A stretch of 54,081 bases of DNA from an uncultured Clostridia bacterium (GTDB taxonomy: Bacteria; Bacillota; Clostridia; TANB77; CAG-508): assembly GCA_944387545.1 (NCBI GenBank), contig CALXFE010000009.1, positions 1 through 54,081 of the forward strand, written 5' to 3'. A program made the position numbers and the translations under genes. A model generated the notes under the pieces. The model saw nothing but the letters and a program-made list of their open reading frames with translations. It was not told the origin of the DNA and made no database searches. Positions 44,278 through 52,394 of the stretch are shown here, in pieces; the stretch's first letter is position 1; every line of letters starts with the position of its first letter.

Positions 44278-44290
44278 TTATATATATGTA

Positions 44291-44336
44291 TTGATTTTAA
44301 TATTTTTCTATGTTATATTTATAAGTGTTAACACTT
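44291..44336 (+). promoter_or_regulatory. Promoter with palindromic operator
   Basis: TTGATT, a 17-base spacer, TATATT (44291-44319), then the palindrome AAGTGTTAACACTT at 44323-44336. Confidence 0.6.
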
Positions 44337-44382
44337 TAATATATTTATATACTTAAAAACATTCAAAAAGGAGCAACACAAA

Positions 44383-44583
44383 ATGGAACAATTAAATAAA
44401 GAATTTAATATACCTTATTATATATTTGAAGAAATTACAGATTATATTGAATTAACGGCAAAAGGTTATTCAAAATGTATGAAGTGGGAGAATATTAAAT
44501 CATTATTAAATTTAGCAGTAGTCAATAATAGAATAACAAAAGAACAAGCAGAATTTTTAGAAAAAGAATTTAACAGAGAATAA
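44383..44583 (+). CDS. Small helical protein of unknown function
   Basis: 66 residues, mostly helix: FNIPYYIFEEITDYIELTAK, WENIKSLLNLAVVNNRITKE, QAEFLEKEF. AAGGAG precedes ATG 44383. It is driven by the operator-covered promoter upstream and leads to the 824-residue gene, so it is likely part of the element's transfer or maintenance module. Confidence 0.6.
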   Translation: MEQLNKEFNIPYYIFEEITDYIELTAKGYSKCMKWENIKSLLNLAVVNNRITKEQAEFLEKEFNRE

Positions 44584-44587
44584 GAAA

Positions 44588-44616
44588 ATATTACAGTAAT
44601 ATTACAGTAATATTAC
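44588..44616. repeat. Short tandem ATTACAGTAAT repeats
   Basis: ATATTACAGT is repeated, giving overlapping palindromic TGTAATAT half-sites like those at 42611 and 42668. It may be a further operator ahead of the large gene. Confidence 0.5.
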
Positions 44617-44719
44617 ATAAATATTATTTTTTTGTAACAAAGATTTTTGATTTGTCATATTTATTGTAAAAAATAACATTTTATGCTATAAATTATATAA
44701 ATAAGAGGAGGTTTATCTA

Positions 44720-47194
44720 ATGTTTAATTATAATGAAGAAGAAAAAAGAATTGAAGAAGCTATACAACAGCTTTACAGAGATTTTGCTTTACAATATGGA
44801 AAAATAGAAAAATCAGAATTATCAGAAAGTGAAAAACAAAGTAGAATAAGCGAATTAATTGAAAATACTACTAATACAGAAAATATATTAAGAAATACAA
44901 GCAGTTTATCAGAATTATCAAGTGAAGATAAAGAGGCTTTGGGAATAAAAGAAAGAAGTGAGCAAACTGTAGATGAGAAGGTTGTTAACACTCTAGTTTC
45001 AATATATGCCAAAAGAGCAAAAATGCCAAAAAAAGATTTCGCTACAGGAATATTAGATAATATAACTTTAGGAGAAGATGAAACATTAGAGGAAATAGAT
45101 ACATCAGCATTTGAAGAAGAATTAAGAGAATACTTTACAGAACATTATTATGATTTATTAAACACTGGATACAACGATTTTCTTTCAGAAATAACAGAAG
45201 TTCCTGATGAGATTAGTAGTTTGAATAATAAATATGGCGATTTAACACAATTAGCAATAAAACATAAATTAGATCCTAAAAAATTTGCACATTTTGGATA
45301 TCAACTTACTATACAAGATGGTTTGGTTGCAGAGGAAGATTCAACATTTGGTAGAAGTAATGTGTTTTATGCCACTGAAAAAGCTGTAAATAGGAGAATA
45401 TACGATTTATATAGTAAAGCATTATATCAAAAACAAAAAAGTAATGGTAGAGATTTATTTTCAGATGAAACAAGAGAATTAAAAAATACTTATATTACTT
45501 ATGCAGAAAAAAATGGATTTCAAATAGAAGATAAAGATGTACTTGAAGAAATACCAGTAGATATGAAAAAGGTACAAGGTATTGCAAGTTATATAAATAG
45601 AGTATTGAATGAAAATGGAACGATATCAGAAGATATGACTGAACAATTTGCAACTGAAATACAAAAAGATTATTCAAAAATAATGAATTTAACTTCATTT
45701 AATTTTGGAGAATTAGAAACTGTAAAAAAACTTGCAAATGATAAATATGTATCATTATATTTAAGTATTAATGAAGATAGCATTTTAAAAACAGATGAAT
45801 TTAGTCCTGATATCGCCTATGCAACACCAGAATACTTAAGAGATGAATATAAGATACTTATGGGAAGAATAAAAGAATTATCATATACTGATGCTTTTTC
45901 TAGTGGATATTTTGATGTTGAGAAAGCAAATAAACAAAAAGAAGCATTTAGAAGATATATTCGTGATAATGGAATTGAAGGAATTGATATATCTATTCCT
46001 GAAGTAGAAATAGATCATAAAAAGACAGAAATGATTACAGATGCTATATTAAGTAAATATGGAGCAGAATATGAAAATAAAGAAGAAATGAGAGCAAGAA
46101 TTCTAAAAAAAGTCGAAGATAGATACCCTGAAATGTTTTATGAAAGACAAGTTATAGGATTAGATGATTTAGTTGGTGAAGAATTAAGGGATATGGGAAA
46201 AGGTTTTGTAACAGAAAGATTATATATGCAAAATGATTTTGGATATATTGGAGATTTCAGTGGATTTAATGGACAATGCATATATGCCACTCCAGAAGCT
46301 ATTGCAGAAAAAATAGAGATATTAGATGATAAAATAGCTAGTAGAGATTTTTCTTTTGACGAAAAAAGAATTAGAGAACAATTAGTACAATATGCAAAAG
46401 ATAATAATTTTGATATACAAATTCCAGATGTAGCAACGGTCGAACAAAAAAGAAAACAAGAACAAGATGTATTTTCATTTAGAGGTGGAGGCTTAAGTTT
46501 CATTAATAGAGATATGTTGCCAGATGACCCAACTGCAAGACCTAAAATAGAATTAGAAGATTCAATGTTTGATGTTATATATAAAATCTCTGAAGGAGTG
46601 CCAGGAGCAATAGTAGGAATAACTGAACTTATGAAATCAGATGAAGCAGGATTTATGCTTTTACTAGGTTTAGATGATATGAATATAAGAGGTTCACAAG
46701 TTTGGGAGGCATACAAATATTTATATAAAGAGGATGGAAAGAAATTTGCCCAAGCTGTTAGAAACAGAGATAAAAATATGGTGGATTTTATAAATGAAGA
46801 AATGGCATCTGTTGGAGGAGAAAAAGCGGTTACAGGGGGGGCTTCTTTTGATAGAAACAAAACTCCAGATAAATATAGATTTACAGAGGAAGAAGTTGAG
46901 CAGTTGAGAGCCCAAAGAGAAGAAAGACTAGAAAAACAAAGAAAAGCTAGAGAAAAAATGATAGCTAATAGTCCAGCAAAAAAGAAAAGTTTGGGACAAA
47001 AGAGAAGAGAAGAAAGAGAAGCCAAAAAGAAGGCATATAGAGAAAGGTTAATTGCAAAAGGTAAGAAAAGTATTGGAGAATTAGATGAGGAACTTACAAC
47101 TTTACAAGATAAAGAAAAACAAGCGAAAGAATTATATAATCAATATGAGCATCAATTAGAAAGTCAAACCAAAGAAGGAAGGGAAGAACAATGA
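44720..47194 (+). CDS. Large repeat-containing element protein, function unknown
   Basis: 824 residues, soluble, no signal peptide. Three units of about 153 residues recur: the landmarks FYATEKAVNRRIYDL (about 213), AYATPEYLRDEYKIL (about 366) and IYATPEAIAEKIEIL (about 520) are evenly spaced, each followed by a helix and an ending such as YAEKNGFQIEDKDVLEEIP, YIRDNGIEGIDISIPEV or YAKDNNFDIQIPDV. A conserved region (FMLLLGLDDMNIRGSQVWEA) follows, then a strongly basic/acidic C-terminal helix (REERLEKQRKAREKM). The family is not recognised. GAGGAGG lies before ATG 44720. The next gene overlaps its stop by 4 bases. Confidence 0.7.
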   Translation: MFNYNEEEKRIEEAIQQLYRDFALQYGKIEKSELSESEKQSRISELIENTTNTENILRNTSSLSELSSEDKEALGIKERSEQTVDEKVVNTLVSIYAKRAKMPKKDFATGILDNITLGEDETLEEIDTSAFEEELREYFTEHYYDLLNTGYNDFLSEITEVPDEISSLNNKYGDLTQLAIKHKLDPKKFAHFGYQLTIQDGLVAEEDSTFGRSNVFYATEKAVNRRIYDLYSKALYQKQKSNGRDLFSDETRELKNTYITYAEKNGFQIEDKDVLEEIPVDMKKVQGIASYINRVLNENGTISEDMTEQFATEIQKDYSKIMNLTSFNFGELETVKKLANDKYVSLYLSINEDSILKTDEFSPDIAYATPEYLRDEYKILMGRIKELSYTDAFSSGYFDVEKANKQKEAFRRYIRDNGIEGIDISIPEVEIDHKKTEMITDAILSKYGAEYENKEEMRARILKKVEDRYPEMFYERQVIGLDDLVGEELRDMGKGFVTERLYMQNDFGYIGDFSGFNGQCIYATPEAIAEKIEILDDKIASRDFSFDEKRIREQLVQYAKDNNFDIQIPDVATVEQKRKQEQDVFSFRGGGLSFINRDMLPDDPTARPKIELEDSMFDVIYKISEGVPGAIVGITELMKSDEAGFMLLLGLDDMNIRGSQVWEAYKYLYKEDGKKFAQAVRNRDKNMVDFINEEMASVGGEKAVTGGASFDRNKTPDKYRFTEEEVEQLRAQREERLEKQRKAREKMIANSPAKKKSLGQKRREEREAKKKAYRERLIAKGKKSIGELDEELTTLQDKEKQAKELYNQYEHQLESQTKEGREEQ

Positions 47195-47553
47195 TGGAGA
47201 GAATTAAAAAATTTTTTAGAAATTTATTTGGCATAAGTCAAAATTATTTAGAAGCACCAAAAAATGATGTTCCTCAAAACGAAATACTATATACTAACAA
47301 TGAAAAATTGCAAAGTAGATTTAATCAATTCCAAGAACAAATAAAAATCGAGTCAAATCCACAGGAAGAAAAAGCATTAAAATTACAAAGAGATTATAAG
47401 GCTGGAATTATAGAGGAAGAAGATTTGACAGAAGAAGATTTTGACATATTGAGTAATTTATATGAAAATCAAATTCAAAATACCAAAGCATCTATAGAAA
47501 ACTACAGGAAGAAAATTTTAAATATACAGACTAAATTAGTACAAAATAACTAA
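47191..47553 (+). CDS. Small helical protein coupled to the large repeat protein
   Basis: 120 residues with a basic N-terminus (MMERIKKFFRNLFG) and two charged helices (KLQRDYKAGIIEEEDLTEED, KASIENYRKKILNIQTKLVQ). The ATG overlaps the end of the upstream gene, so translation is coupled. The function is not recognised. Confidence 0.6.
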   Translation: MMERIKKFFRNLFGISQNYLEAPKNDVPQNEILYTNNEKLQSRFNQFQEQIKIESNPQEEKALKLQRDYKAGIIEEEDLTEEDFDILSNLYENQIQNTKASIENYRKKILNIQTKLVQNN

Positions 47554-47562
47554 ATATTATGA

Positions 47563-47600
47563 AAGGCAAGTTTGAGAAAAACTTGCCTTCAAGTAATACT
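47563..47600. terminator. Hairpin between convergent genes
   Basis: The stem AAGGCAAGTTT / AAACTTGCCTT (47563-47573, 47579-47589) lies between the 47191 gene and the relaxase gene; a weak T-run follows on the plus side. Confidence 0.65.
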
Positions 47601-47601
47601 T

Positions 47602-48849
47602 TTATATTTCTAAATCCCATTCTTTTTCTCTTTCTTCATTTGCAATTTGTTTTACTGGATCAATAAAAGTATGAGTTTCTTGTTGAAAATCTTTAATTAA
47701 TTCTTTTGATTCGCCAATACCAATTTTATGACAAACCCAATGTATAAATTTTTCGACAGTTTCATAGAATTTATCGATGATTTTGAGTAAATGATTATTT
47801 TCTTTTTCTAATGACTTAATTTTATTTTTATATTTATATTCAATGTCAAATTCCTTATCTTGAAATTCTTGTTCTAATTCAGCTTTTCTATTATTATATT
47901 CAAAATCAAGATTATTGCTTTTTCTTTTATATTCATTTTCCAAATCCCTAACTTTATTATTTAATTTCTCATTATCAGAAATTATAGAATCTCTTTCTTT
48001 TTGGTATTTTTCAGCTTCATTAATGACTTTTGATTGTTTTGATAATTCTTTATGCAAAGAAAGGTTATCTTTGTATAATTCTTTAATTAATTCATCCTTA
48101 GGTTTTATAATTTCTTCTAATATCTTCTCGTCTCTTTTTCGTGAGAATTTACTAATATCAGTTAAATCTGGGACATCGGGTAATTCTAATTTTATTTCAT
48201 TTAAAATTTTCTTGGTATTATTATAGTTTGTAATCTTTTTATATTCTTCTACAGTATAATGTTTTCTATCAGTATCTTCTACAAACATACCTCTTTCTAA
48301 ATCAAAACCTTTTGATTTTACATGATTAAAATAAGCATCTTGTAATTTTCTGTAACTATCTCGACCTTTCCAGAAATCTCTGCTACAGATTTTATCAATG
48401 TCTTTTCCTTCTTTATCTTTTGTATGAACAACAGGAACGAACATTAAGTGCATGTGTGGTACTCCTTCATCCAAATGTACTACTGCTGATATTATATTCT
48501 TTTCTCCAAGATTTTTATAATTACAGATAAATTTATAACATTCATCAAAATATCTTTTTGTTTCTTCTTCTCCAATTCTATCAAAAAATGCTTGGTCAGA
48601 TGTAAATATCATTTGGCACATAATTATACTATTACTTCTAAGATGTCCTTGTAAATTATTTTCTTTCATATATTTATCAAATTCTTTTGTGTATGTTAAT
48701 TGGTTTTTCTTAATATAATAATTCAAATGTGTTTTTGTAGGATCAATATCTTTATTAGTATGATTTTTGGCTTTCCTATCGTTGTGAGTTCCTTTTCCAT
48801 TTATCTCAGCTCGTGTTAATTTTTCATTTCTTACAATAGCATAACTCAT
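47602..48849 (-). CDS. mobV: MobV-family relaxase (Pre/Mob)
   Basis: The relaxase nicks oriT and leads mobilisation of the element. From the usual MobV start MSYAIVRNEKLTRAEI at 48849 the product has 415 residues, preceded by GGAGGTG; the longer in-frame reading to 48909 runs through the oriT and is rejected. The metal-binding motif HLDEGVPHMHLMF (His125, Asp127, Glu128, His132, His134) is intact. The C-terminal half is a long coiled coil typical of MobV. oriT lies just upstream. Confidence 0.95.
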   Translation of the reverse strand: MSYAIVRNEKLTRAEINGKGTHNDRKAKNHTNKDIDPTKTHLNYYIKKNQLTYTKEFDKYMKENNLQGHLRSNSIIMCQMIFTSDQAFFDRIGEEETKRYFDECYKFICNYKNLGEKNIISAVVHLDEGVPHMHLMFVPVVHTKDKEGKDIDKICSRDFWKGRDSYRKLQDAYFNHVKSKGFDLERGMFVEDTDRKHYTVEEYKKITNYNNTKKILNEIKLELPDVPDLTDISKFSRKRDEKILEEIIKPKDELIKELYKDNLSLHKELSKQSKVINEAEKYQKERDSIISDNEKLNNKVRDLENEYKRKSNNLDFEYNNRKAELEQEFQDKEFDIEYKYKNKIKSLEKENNHLLKIIDKFYETVEKFIHWVCHKIGIGESKELIKDFQQETHTFIDPVKQIANEEREKEWDLEI

Positions 48850-48884
48850 ATCTCCATGCACCTCCTTCTTTGCTCGAGATATTG

Positions 48885-48925
48885 TTTCAATGTCTAACAC
48901 ACTAGACAAACAAGTTTGTCCGTGT
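48885..48925 (-). other. oriT of the MobV type
   Basis: On the minus strand, the nick consensus TAGTGTG/TTA (48895-48904) is flanked by GTCTA...TAGAC and preceded by the stem GACAAAC-TT-GTTTGTC. This matches the arrangement of the pMV158 oriT. The predicted nick is between 48898 and 48897. Confidence 0.8.
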
Positions 48926-48952
48926 GGCAGGGTTTACTCAACCCCACACCCC

Positions 48953-49080
48953 AAAACCTAAAACTGCTTAACTGCATTTTTAGGTTTTTTCATAAAAATT
49001 TGCTTTTCGCAATTTTTATGAATGTGAGTAAAAAAATGATTTTTTTACTCACGACAAAAAAGCACTTATGCTTTTTTGCA
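48953..49080. other. Run of four hairpins upstream of oriT
   Basis: Stems: AAACCTAAAA/TTTTAGGTTT (48953-48989, with T-run), CATAAAAATT.../...AATTTTTATG (48990-49020), GTGAGTAAAAAA/TTTTTTACTCAC (49024-49052) and AAAAAAGCA/TGCTTTTTT (49055-49080). The first can act as a terminator. The set probably isolates or structures the transfer origin. Confidence 0.6.
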
Positions 49081-49800
49081 ATCACTTTAGCAACTACCAA
49101 GAAGAAACCAGAGGGAGAGAGCGGAGTAGAATTAGGTGTAATAATCCCATTTGTTAAAAATAGAATTATTACACCTATATAAGCTGAAACCGTCGGTTGT
49201 TCGCCTCGTTTCATAGGTAGTCTAGTAAGTAGCTTTTGCTACTATAATTGCTGATACTGCTTTGTATCTTTGTTCATACTTGCCCAAACTTTTTACAATT
49301 ACAAATCCATTTCAAGTTTTGCCTCCGAATACTCTTTTATTATTGTGAGTCTATGTTCTAAAATCTCACTCACGCACCTTGTATAATTAGACTGCTTATA
49401 CAAATACGAATGGACTTTATAGCATCGGCTCATCACACCAAACACTTTTTAAGAGGTGTTGCATTTCTCTTTTGCACGACAAAAAAGCCCGTTTGTAGAT
49501 TTTTTTCTACAAACGGACTTTGTCGATAATATTCTTATTTAATTTGCTCTCGTAATCGCTTTGTAGCGATTTAAAATTAGGAAGAGTATAATTTTATGCC
49601 TATAATATAATTTCCTTAAAATGCAAAATTTGATTTTAAAATATCAATAATAAATTAGGCTGTTACTTCTATCAAAAGTTCTAACACAGTTCTAACACCA
49701 AATTCAAAATTTTAGAAAAGAAGATTTTTATTTGTATTGCATATTTATCAATACTTGTGTTATAATTTTCTTACAAACAAGCGAATTTAATAGGTTAATA
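49081..49800. other. Non-coding right arm of the element with further hairpins
   Basis: No gene is supported here. It contains a 13-bp inverted repeat TAGGTGTAATAAT/ATTATTACACCTA (49133-49176) and a hairpin CCGTTTGTAGA/TCTACAAACGG inside GACAAA...TTTGTC (49478-49528), plus short GTAGC/GCTAC and ATCGCT/AGCGAT stems. Paired arm repeats at 49676-49697 lie near the right end. Confidence 0.5.
49676..49697 (+). repeat. Paired arm-type repeats, right end of the element
   Basis: AAGTTCTAACA abuts CAGTTCTAACA, matching 40413-40436. Confidence 0.65.
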
Positions 49801-49848
49801 ACTATTACTAAAAGAGGTTATCTAATGGTAAAAAACAGATGGCGTAAA

Positions 49849-49908
49849 ATTCTTAAAATCCTGCGAGGGTTAAACCTCGTGCCGGTTCGATTCCGGCCAT
49901 CTGCACCA
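49849..49908 (+). repeat. Partial tRNA-Leu copy at the right att site
   Basis: It carries the anticodon-loop side (CTTAAAATCCTGCG, as in the tRNA), a different variable arm (GAGGGTTAAACCTC) and the identical last 31 bases of tRNA-Leu. Since the variable arm differs from that of the resident tRNA, the element probably brought it from another tRNA-Leu. Confidence 0.8.
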
Positions 49909-49912
49909 ATAG

Positions 49913-49953
49913 ACTTATCAATGCCTTAAAGTTTTGATAAGTTTATTTTTTTA
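49913..49953 (+). terminator. Original tRNA-Leu terminator, displaced
   Basis: The stem ACTTATCAA / TTGATAAGT is followed by TTATTTTTTT. Confidence 0.8.
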
Positions 49954-50091
49954 ACTAAAAACAATTTATTTTTGATAGTAAAAAGATTAATAGAATCTTT
50001 GAAAAGCAAAAATATAATTAAAAAAATAGGCTCAAATAAATTTAAGCGATTGGAATGTTTTGAAAAATAAACAAGAATTTGAAGATTTATA

Positions 50092-50120
50092 TTGACTTAT
50101 GATTAAATAATTTATATAAT
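50092..50120 (+). promoter_or_regulatory. Promoter of the second small toxin mRNA
   Basis: TTGACT, a 17-base spacer and TATAAT; start near 50128. Confidence 0.75.
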
Positions 50121-50182
50121 GCTATTCAAGAAATAGGGAAAAGCAGAAGTGTGTCGCCACCGACTATAAGGAGGTGGTGTGT

Positions 50183-50302
50183 ATGGTAGAACAATTTTTA
50201 TTATTAACAATAAAATTATTATTTGCTGGTCTTGTGTCAGTAACTATCATAAACATAGCCTTGATTATTGTACTTGTACATATTTTAGGCAAACAAAACT
50301 AA
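50183..50302 (+). CDS. 39-residue hydrophobic peptide, candidate type I toxin
   Basis: ATG 50183 follows AGGAGGTGG. The peptide is one long membrane helix (FAGLVSVTIINIALIIVLVH) with a short KQN tail, like TxpA/Fst-type toxins. In the leader, CCACC (50157-50161 region) can pair with GGTGG of the ribosome site and hide it. The mRNA ends at the strong bidirectional terminator 50308-50340. A minus-strand promoter beyond it fires toward the gene. The toxin assignment is inference from size, leader and antisense layout. Confidence 0.6.
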   Translation: MVEQFLLLTIKLLFAGLVSVTIINIALIIVLVHILGKQN

Positions 50303-50389
50303 AAGAAATACACACTCTGCTTGCTGATTAGAGTGTGTATTTTATATTCCAAAATCGGCGACCACTTCGTTGTGGCTCTCTATTTCTAT
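50297..50389 (-). ncRNA. Convergent antisense RNA, candidate antitoxin
   Basis: Minus-strand promoter TTGACA-16-TATAAT (50396-50423) starts an RNA near 50389. It forms a hairpin GCCAC-AACGAA-GTGGT and ends at the shared terminator (ATACACACTCT/AGAGTGTGTAT then TTCTTTT). GCCAC/GTGGT segments could pair with the CCACC/GGTGG hairpin of the toxin leader. A shared convergent terminator is typical of Fst-like loci. Confidence 0.55.
50308..50345. terminator. Bidirectional terminator of the convergent pair
   Basis: A perfect 11-bp stem, ATACACACTCT and complement, with T-runs on both sides. Confidence 0.8.
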
Positions 50390-50395
50390 ATTTAT

Positions 50396-50423
50396 ATTAT
50401 AGCATATTTTTAGTATTTGTCAA
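50396..50423 (-). promoter_or_regulatory. Antisense promoter
   Basis: Minus strand: TTGACA, a 16-base spacer, TATAAT. Between here and 50663 the only other visible feature is a TGACACA/TGTGTCA repeat cluster at 50525-50559. Confidence 0.7.
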
Positions 50424-50613
50424 ACAAATTTTGAAAAATCCTATATTCTTGATTTATTAACAATGAAAATTCCTCAATTGTAGAATTACTTTGATAGAAT
50501 TGAAATAACATCTATTCTAAAAATAATGTGTCAGCAAATGACACAATAAATGACACATTAAAATTAAATAAAAATGAACAACAAATTCTATGTAATTATT
50601 TACATTTATATTC

Positions 50614-50641
50614 TTGATAAAAATATATAATATGGTATACT
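50614..50641 (+). promoter_or_regulatory. Promoter of the broken membrane-protein gene
   Basis: TTGATA, a 16-base spacer and TATACT, 23 bases before the ATG at 50664. Confidence 0.55.
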
Positions 50642-50663
50642 AGTAAAAAAGGGGTAAAAAATT

Positions 50664-51399
50664 ATGAATAAAAAAGTAGTATCTATAGGTATCGTAATTG
50701 CTGTATGTATTATTATTTTAATTACTGGATTTTTATTGATTAGACAATATTTCTAAAACAAACCATCTTCTGACCAGTTAGATTTTTCTGAATTAGAAAA
50801 GATGAAAGATTCCGAATTAGCAGATTTATTTTATAATATTTCTAAAGGAGACGAATTTATAAATGAAAATGAAAAAGATTATCGATTTCCATATAAAGGA
50901 GCAGATAGTGTAGAAGATGCAATAGAAAAAAACAAAAACTATTGGTCAGTCTAGTGATACAGAAATGTTAGAATTAAAATTGCAAGAGGAAACTGATTAT
51001 TATTATGTTATATATCAAGAATATATTTCATACAGAGAAACGGGAGATGTAACTTTTAAAAACTATTATTTATATTTTAAAAATTCAATTCTAGATATTA
51101 ACAATAAAATTATTAATACAAATATTTTAAATAATGCCAATAAAATTAAAGAAATATTTAATTTATATACATATATTAAAAATAGAGACAACGCAAGTAT
51201 AAAATTACTACTACCAGAAATTATAGAAAATTCAAATGAATATATATACACATATTATTATTTTAAGACATCATATGGAGATTGGGGACTATCAGATAGA
51301 ATAGAATTATATAAAAGTACAATATCAATAAATAAGCAAAGTGGAAAGTTTGAATCTGTTGAAAACAAGATTAGACAAGTAACGGGAAAAATTAATTAG
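50664..51399 (+). pseudogene. Membrane-anchored protein gene with a stop and a frameshift
   Basis: ATG 50664 opens MNKKVVSIGIVIAVCIIILI, a membrane anchor, then hits TAA at 50754-50756. The same frame continues SSDQLDFSELEKMKDSELAD to about 50930, where an A-run (GAAAAAAAC) shifts the frame; the rest (SSDTEMLELKLQEETDYYYV ... VENKIRQVTGKIN) ends at 51399. Together they make one protein of about 244 residues with a small outer domain of unknown type. Two independent lesions suggest real decay. Confidence 0.65.
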
Positions 51400-51506
51400 T
51401 ATTAATATATGTGATATTACTACTTTTATGGTCAAAAGTTTGAATTATATTTTACATTTTTTATAATACGGATAGGAAATGATAAGCTAAAGGAGAAAAT
51501 GAATTT

Positions 51507-52355
51507 ATGATAAAAGTATATGTAGCAAGTGCCTTTTCTAAAGATCAAAAAGGTGGAAATAAAGCAGGGGTTTTAATCAATGATAATAATTTGACTGCCA
51601 AACAAAAAATGAAGGTGGCCGAAATATTAGGATATTCAGAAACAGCATTTATTTCAGAAAGCGATAAAGCAGATTTTAAGTTGGAATATTATACGCCAGT
51701 AGAAGAAGTACCATTATGTGGACATGCTACTATTGCTACATTTGTAGTTTTAAATAATTTAAAAAAATTAAGTAAATCATCATATAAAATAGAAACAAAA
51801 TCAGGAATACTAAATATACAAATAGAAAAAGACTTAATACTAATGCAACAAAACATGCCAAAATATTATGATATTATAAATAAATGTGAAATAGAAAAAT
51901 GCATAGATACTAATATGTTAAATAAAGAGTATCCAATACAAATAGTTTCTACAGGTCTAAGGGATATACTAGTTCCAATAGATAATAGAGAAAGTTTAAA
52001 AAAATTAATACCTGATTTTGAAGAAATGAAAAAGATAAGTAAAGAAAAAGATGTAATTGGAATGCACATATTTACATTAAATAATGATGAAGAATTAACA
52101 GCAATTTGTAGAAATTTTGCACCGCTCTATGGAATAAATGAGGAATCTGCAACCGGAACTTCAAATTGTGCTCTAGCTTGTTACTTATTTAAATATGGAA
52201 TAAAAAAGAATAAATATGTATTTGAACAAGGATATGAACTAGATAATCCGTCTCAAATTATTGTTTTTTTAGAAGAAAATAATAATCAGATATCAAATGT
52301 TTTAGTAGGTGGAAAAGGATATATCGTTGAAGAAATAGAAATAAATAATTTGTAA
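51507..52355 (+). CDS. PhzF family isomerase-like protein
   Basis: PhzF proteins share the diaminopimelate-epimerase fold and act as isomerases. The 282-residue product has GGNKAGVLIND at the first helix, SETAFISE, YTPVEEVPLCGHATIATF (the conserved core with GHAT) and ESATGTSNCALACYL. The substrate is unknown. ATG 51507 follows AAAGGAG at 11 bases. It begins a short run of small-enzyme genes. Confidence 0.88.
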   Translation: MIKVYVASAFSKDQKGGNKAGVLINDNNLTAKQKMKVAEILGYSETAFISESDKADFKLEYYTPVEEVPLCGHATIATFVVLNNLKKLSKSSYKIETKSGILNIQIEKDLILMQQNMPKYYDIINKCEIEKCIDTNMLNKEYPIQIVSTGLRDILVPIDNRESLKKLIPDFEEMKKISKEKDVIGMHIFTLNNDEELTAICRNFAPLYGINEESATGTSNCALACYLFKYGIKKNKYVFEQGYELDNPSQIIVFLEENNNQISNVLVGGKGYIVEEIEINNL

Positions 52356-52394
52356 AATAATAAAAAATATTTAGTATGATAGAAAGAAATAAAA

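Larger units (their letters stand above)
40354..49908. mobile_element. Integrative mobilizable element in tRNA-Leu
   Basis: The left border is the tRNA 3' end. The right border is 49878-49908, a 31-base perfect copy of 40323-40353. Just inside are paired repeats AAGTTCTAACA (40413-40436 and 49676-49697), probable arm-type integrase sites. Cargo: tyrosine integrase, excisionase-like protein, regulators, a type I toxin-antitoxin locus, an 824-residue repeat protein and a MobV relaxase with oriT. No type IV secretion genes are present, so transfer would depend on a helper conjugative element. The native tRNA terminator now lies beyond the right border (49913-49953). Confidence 0.88.

Noticed and set aside
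44588..44616. Short tandem repeats considered as CRISPR or replication iterons
   Set aside because: Units are about 11 bases without spacers, and no Rep or Cas gene is present; operator half-sites are the simpler reading. No CRISPR array is seen in the window.
46138..47025. 295-codon minus-strand ORF inside the 824-residue gene
   Set aside because: Ser/Phe/Leu-rich mirror of Lys/Glu/Arg codons; no start signal.
49732..49929. ORF running through the right att site
   Set aside because: It reads through the tRNA fragment and has no homology; the tRNA copy explains the sequence.
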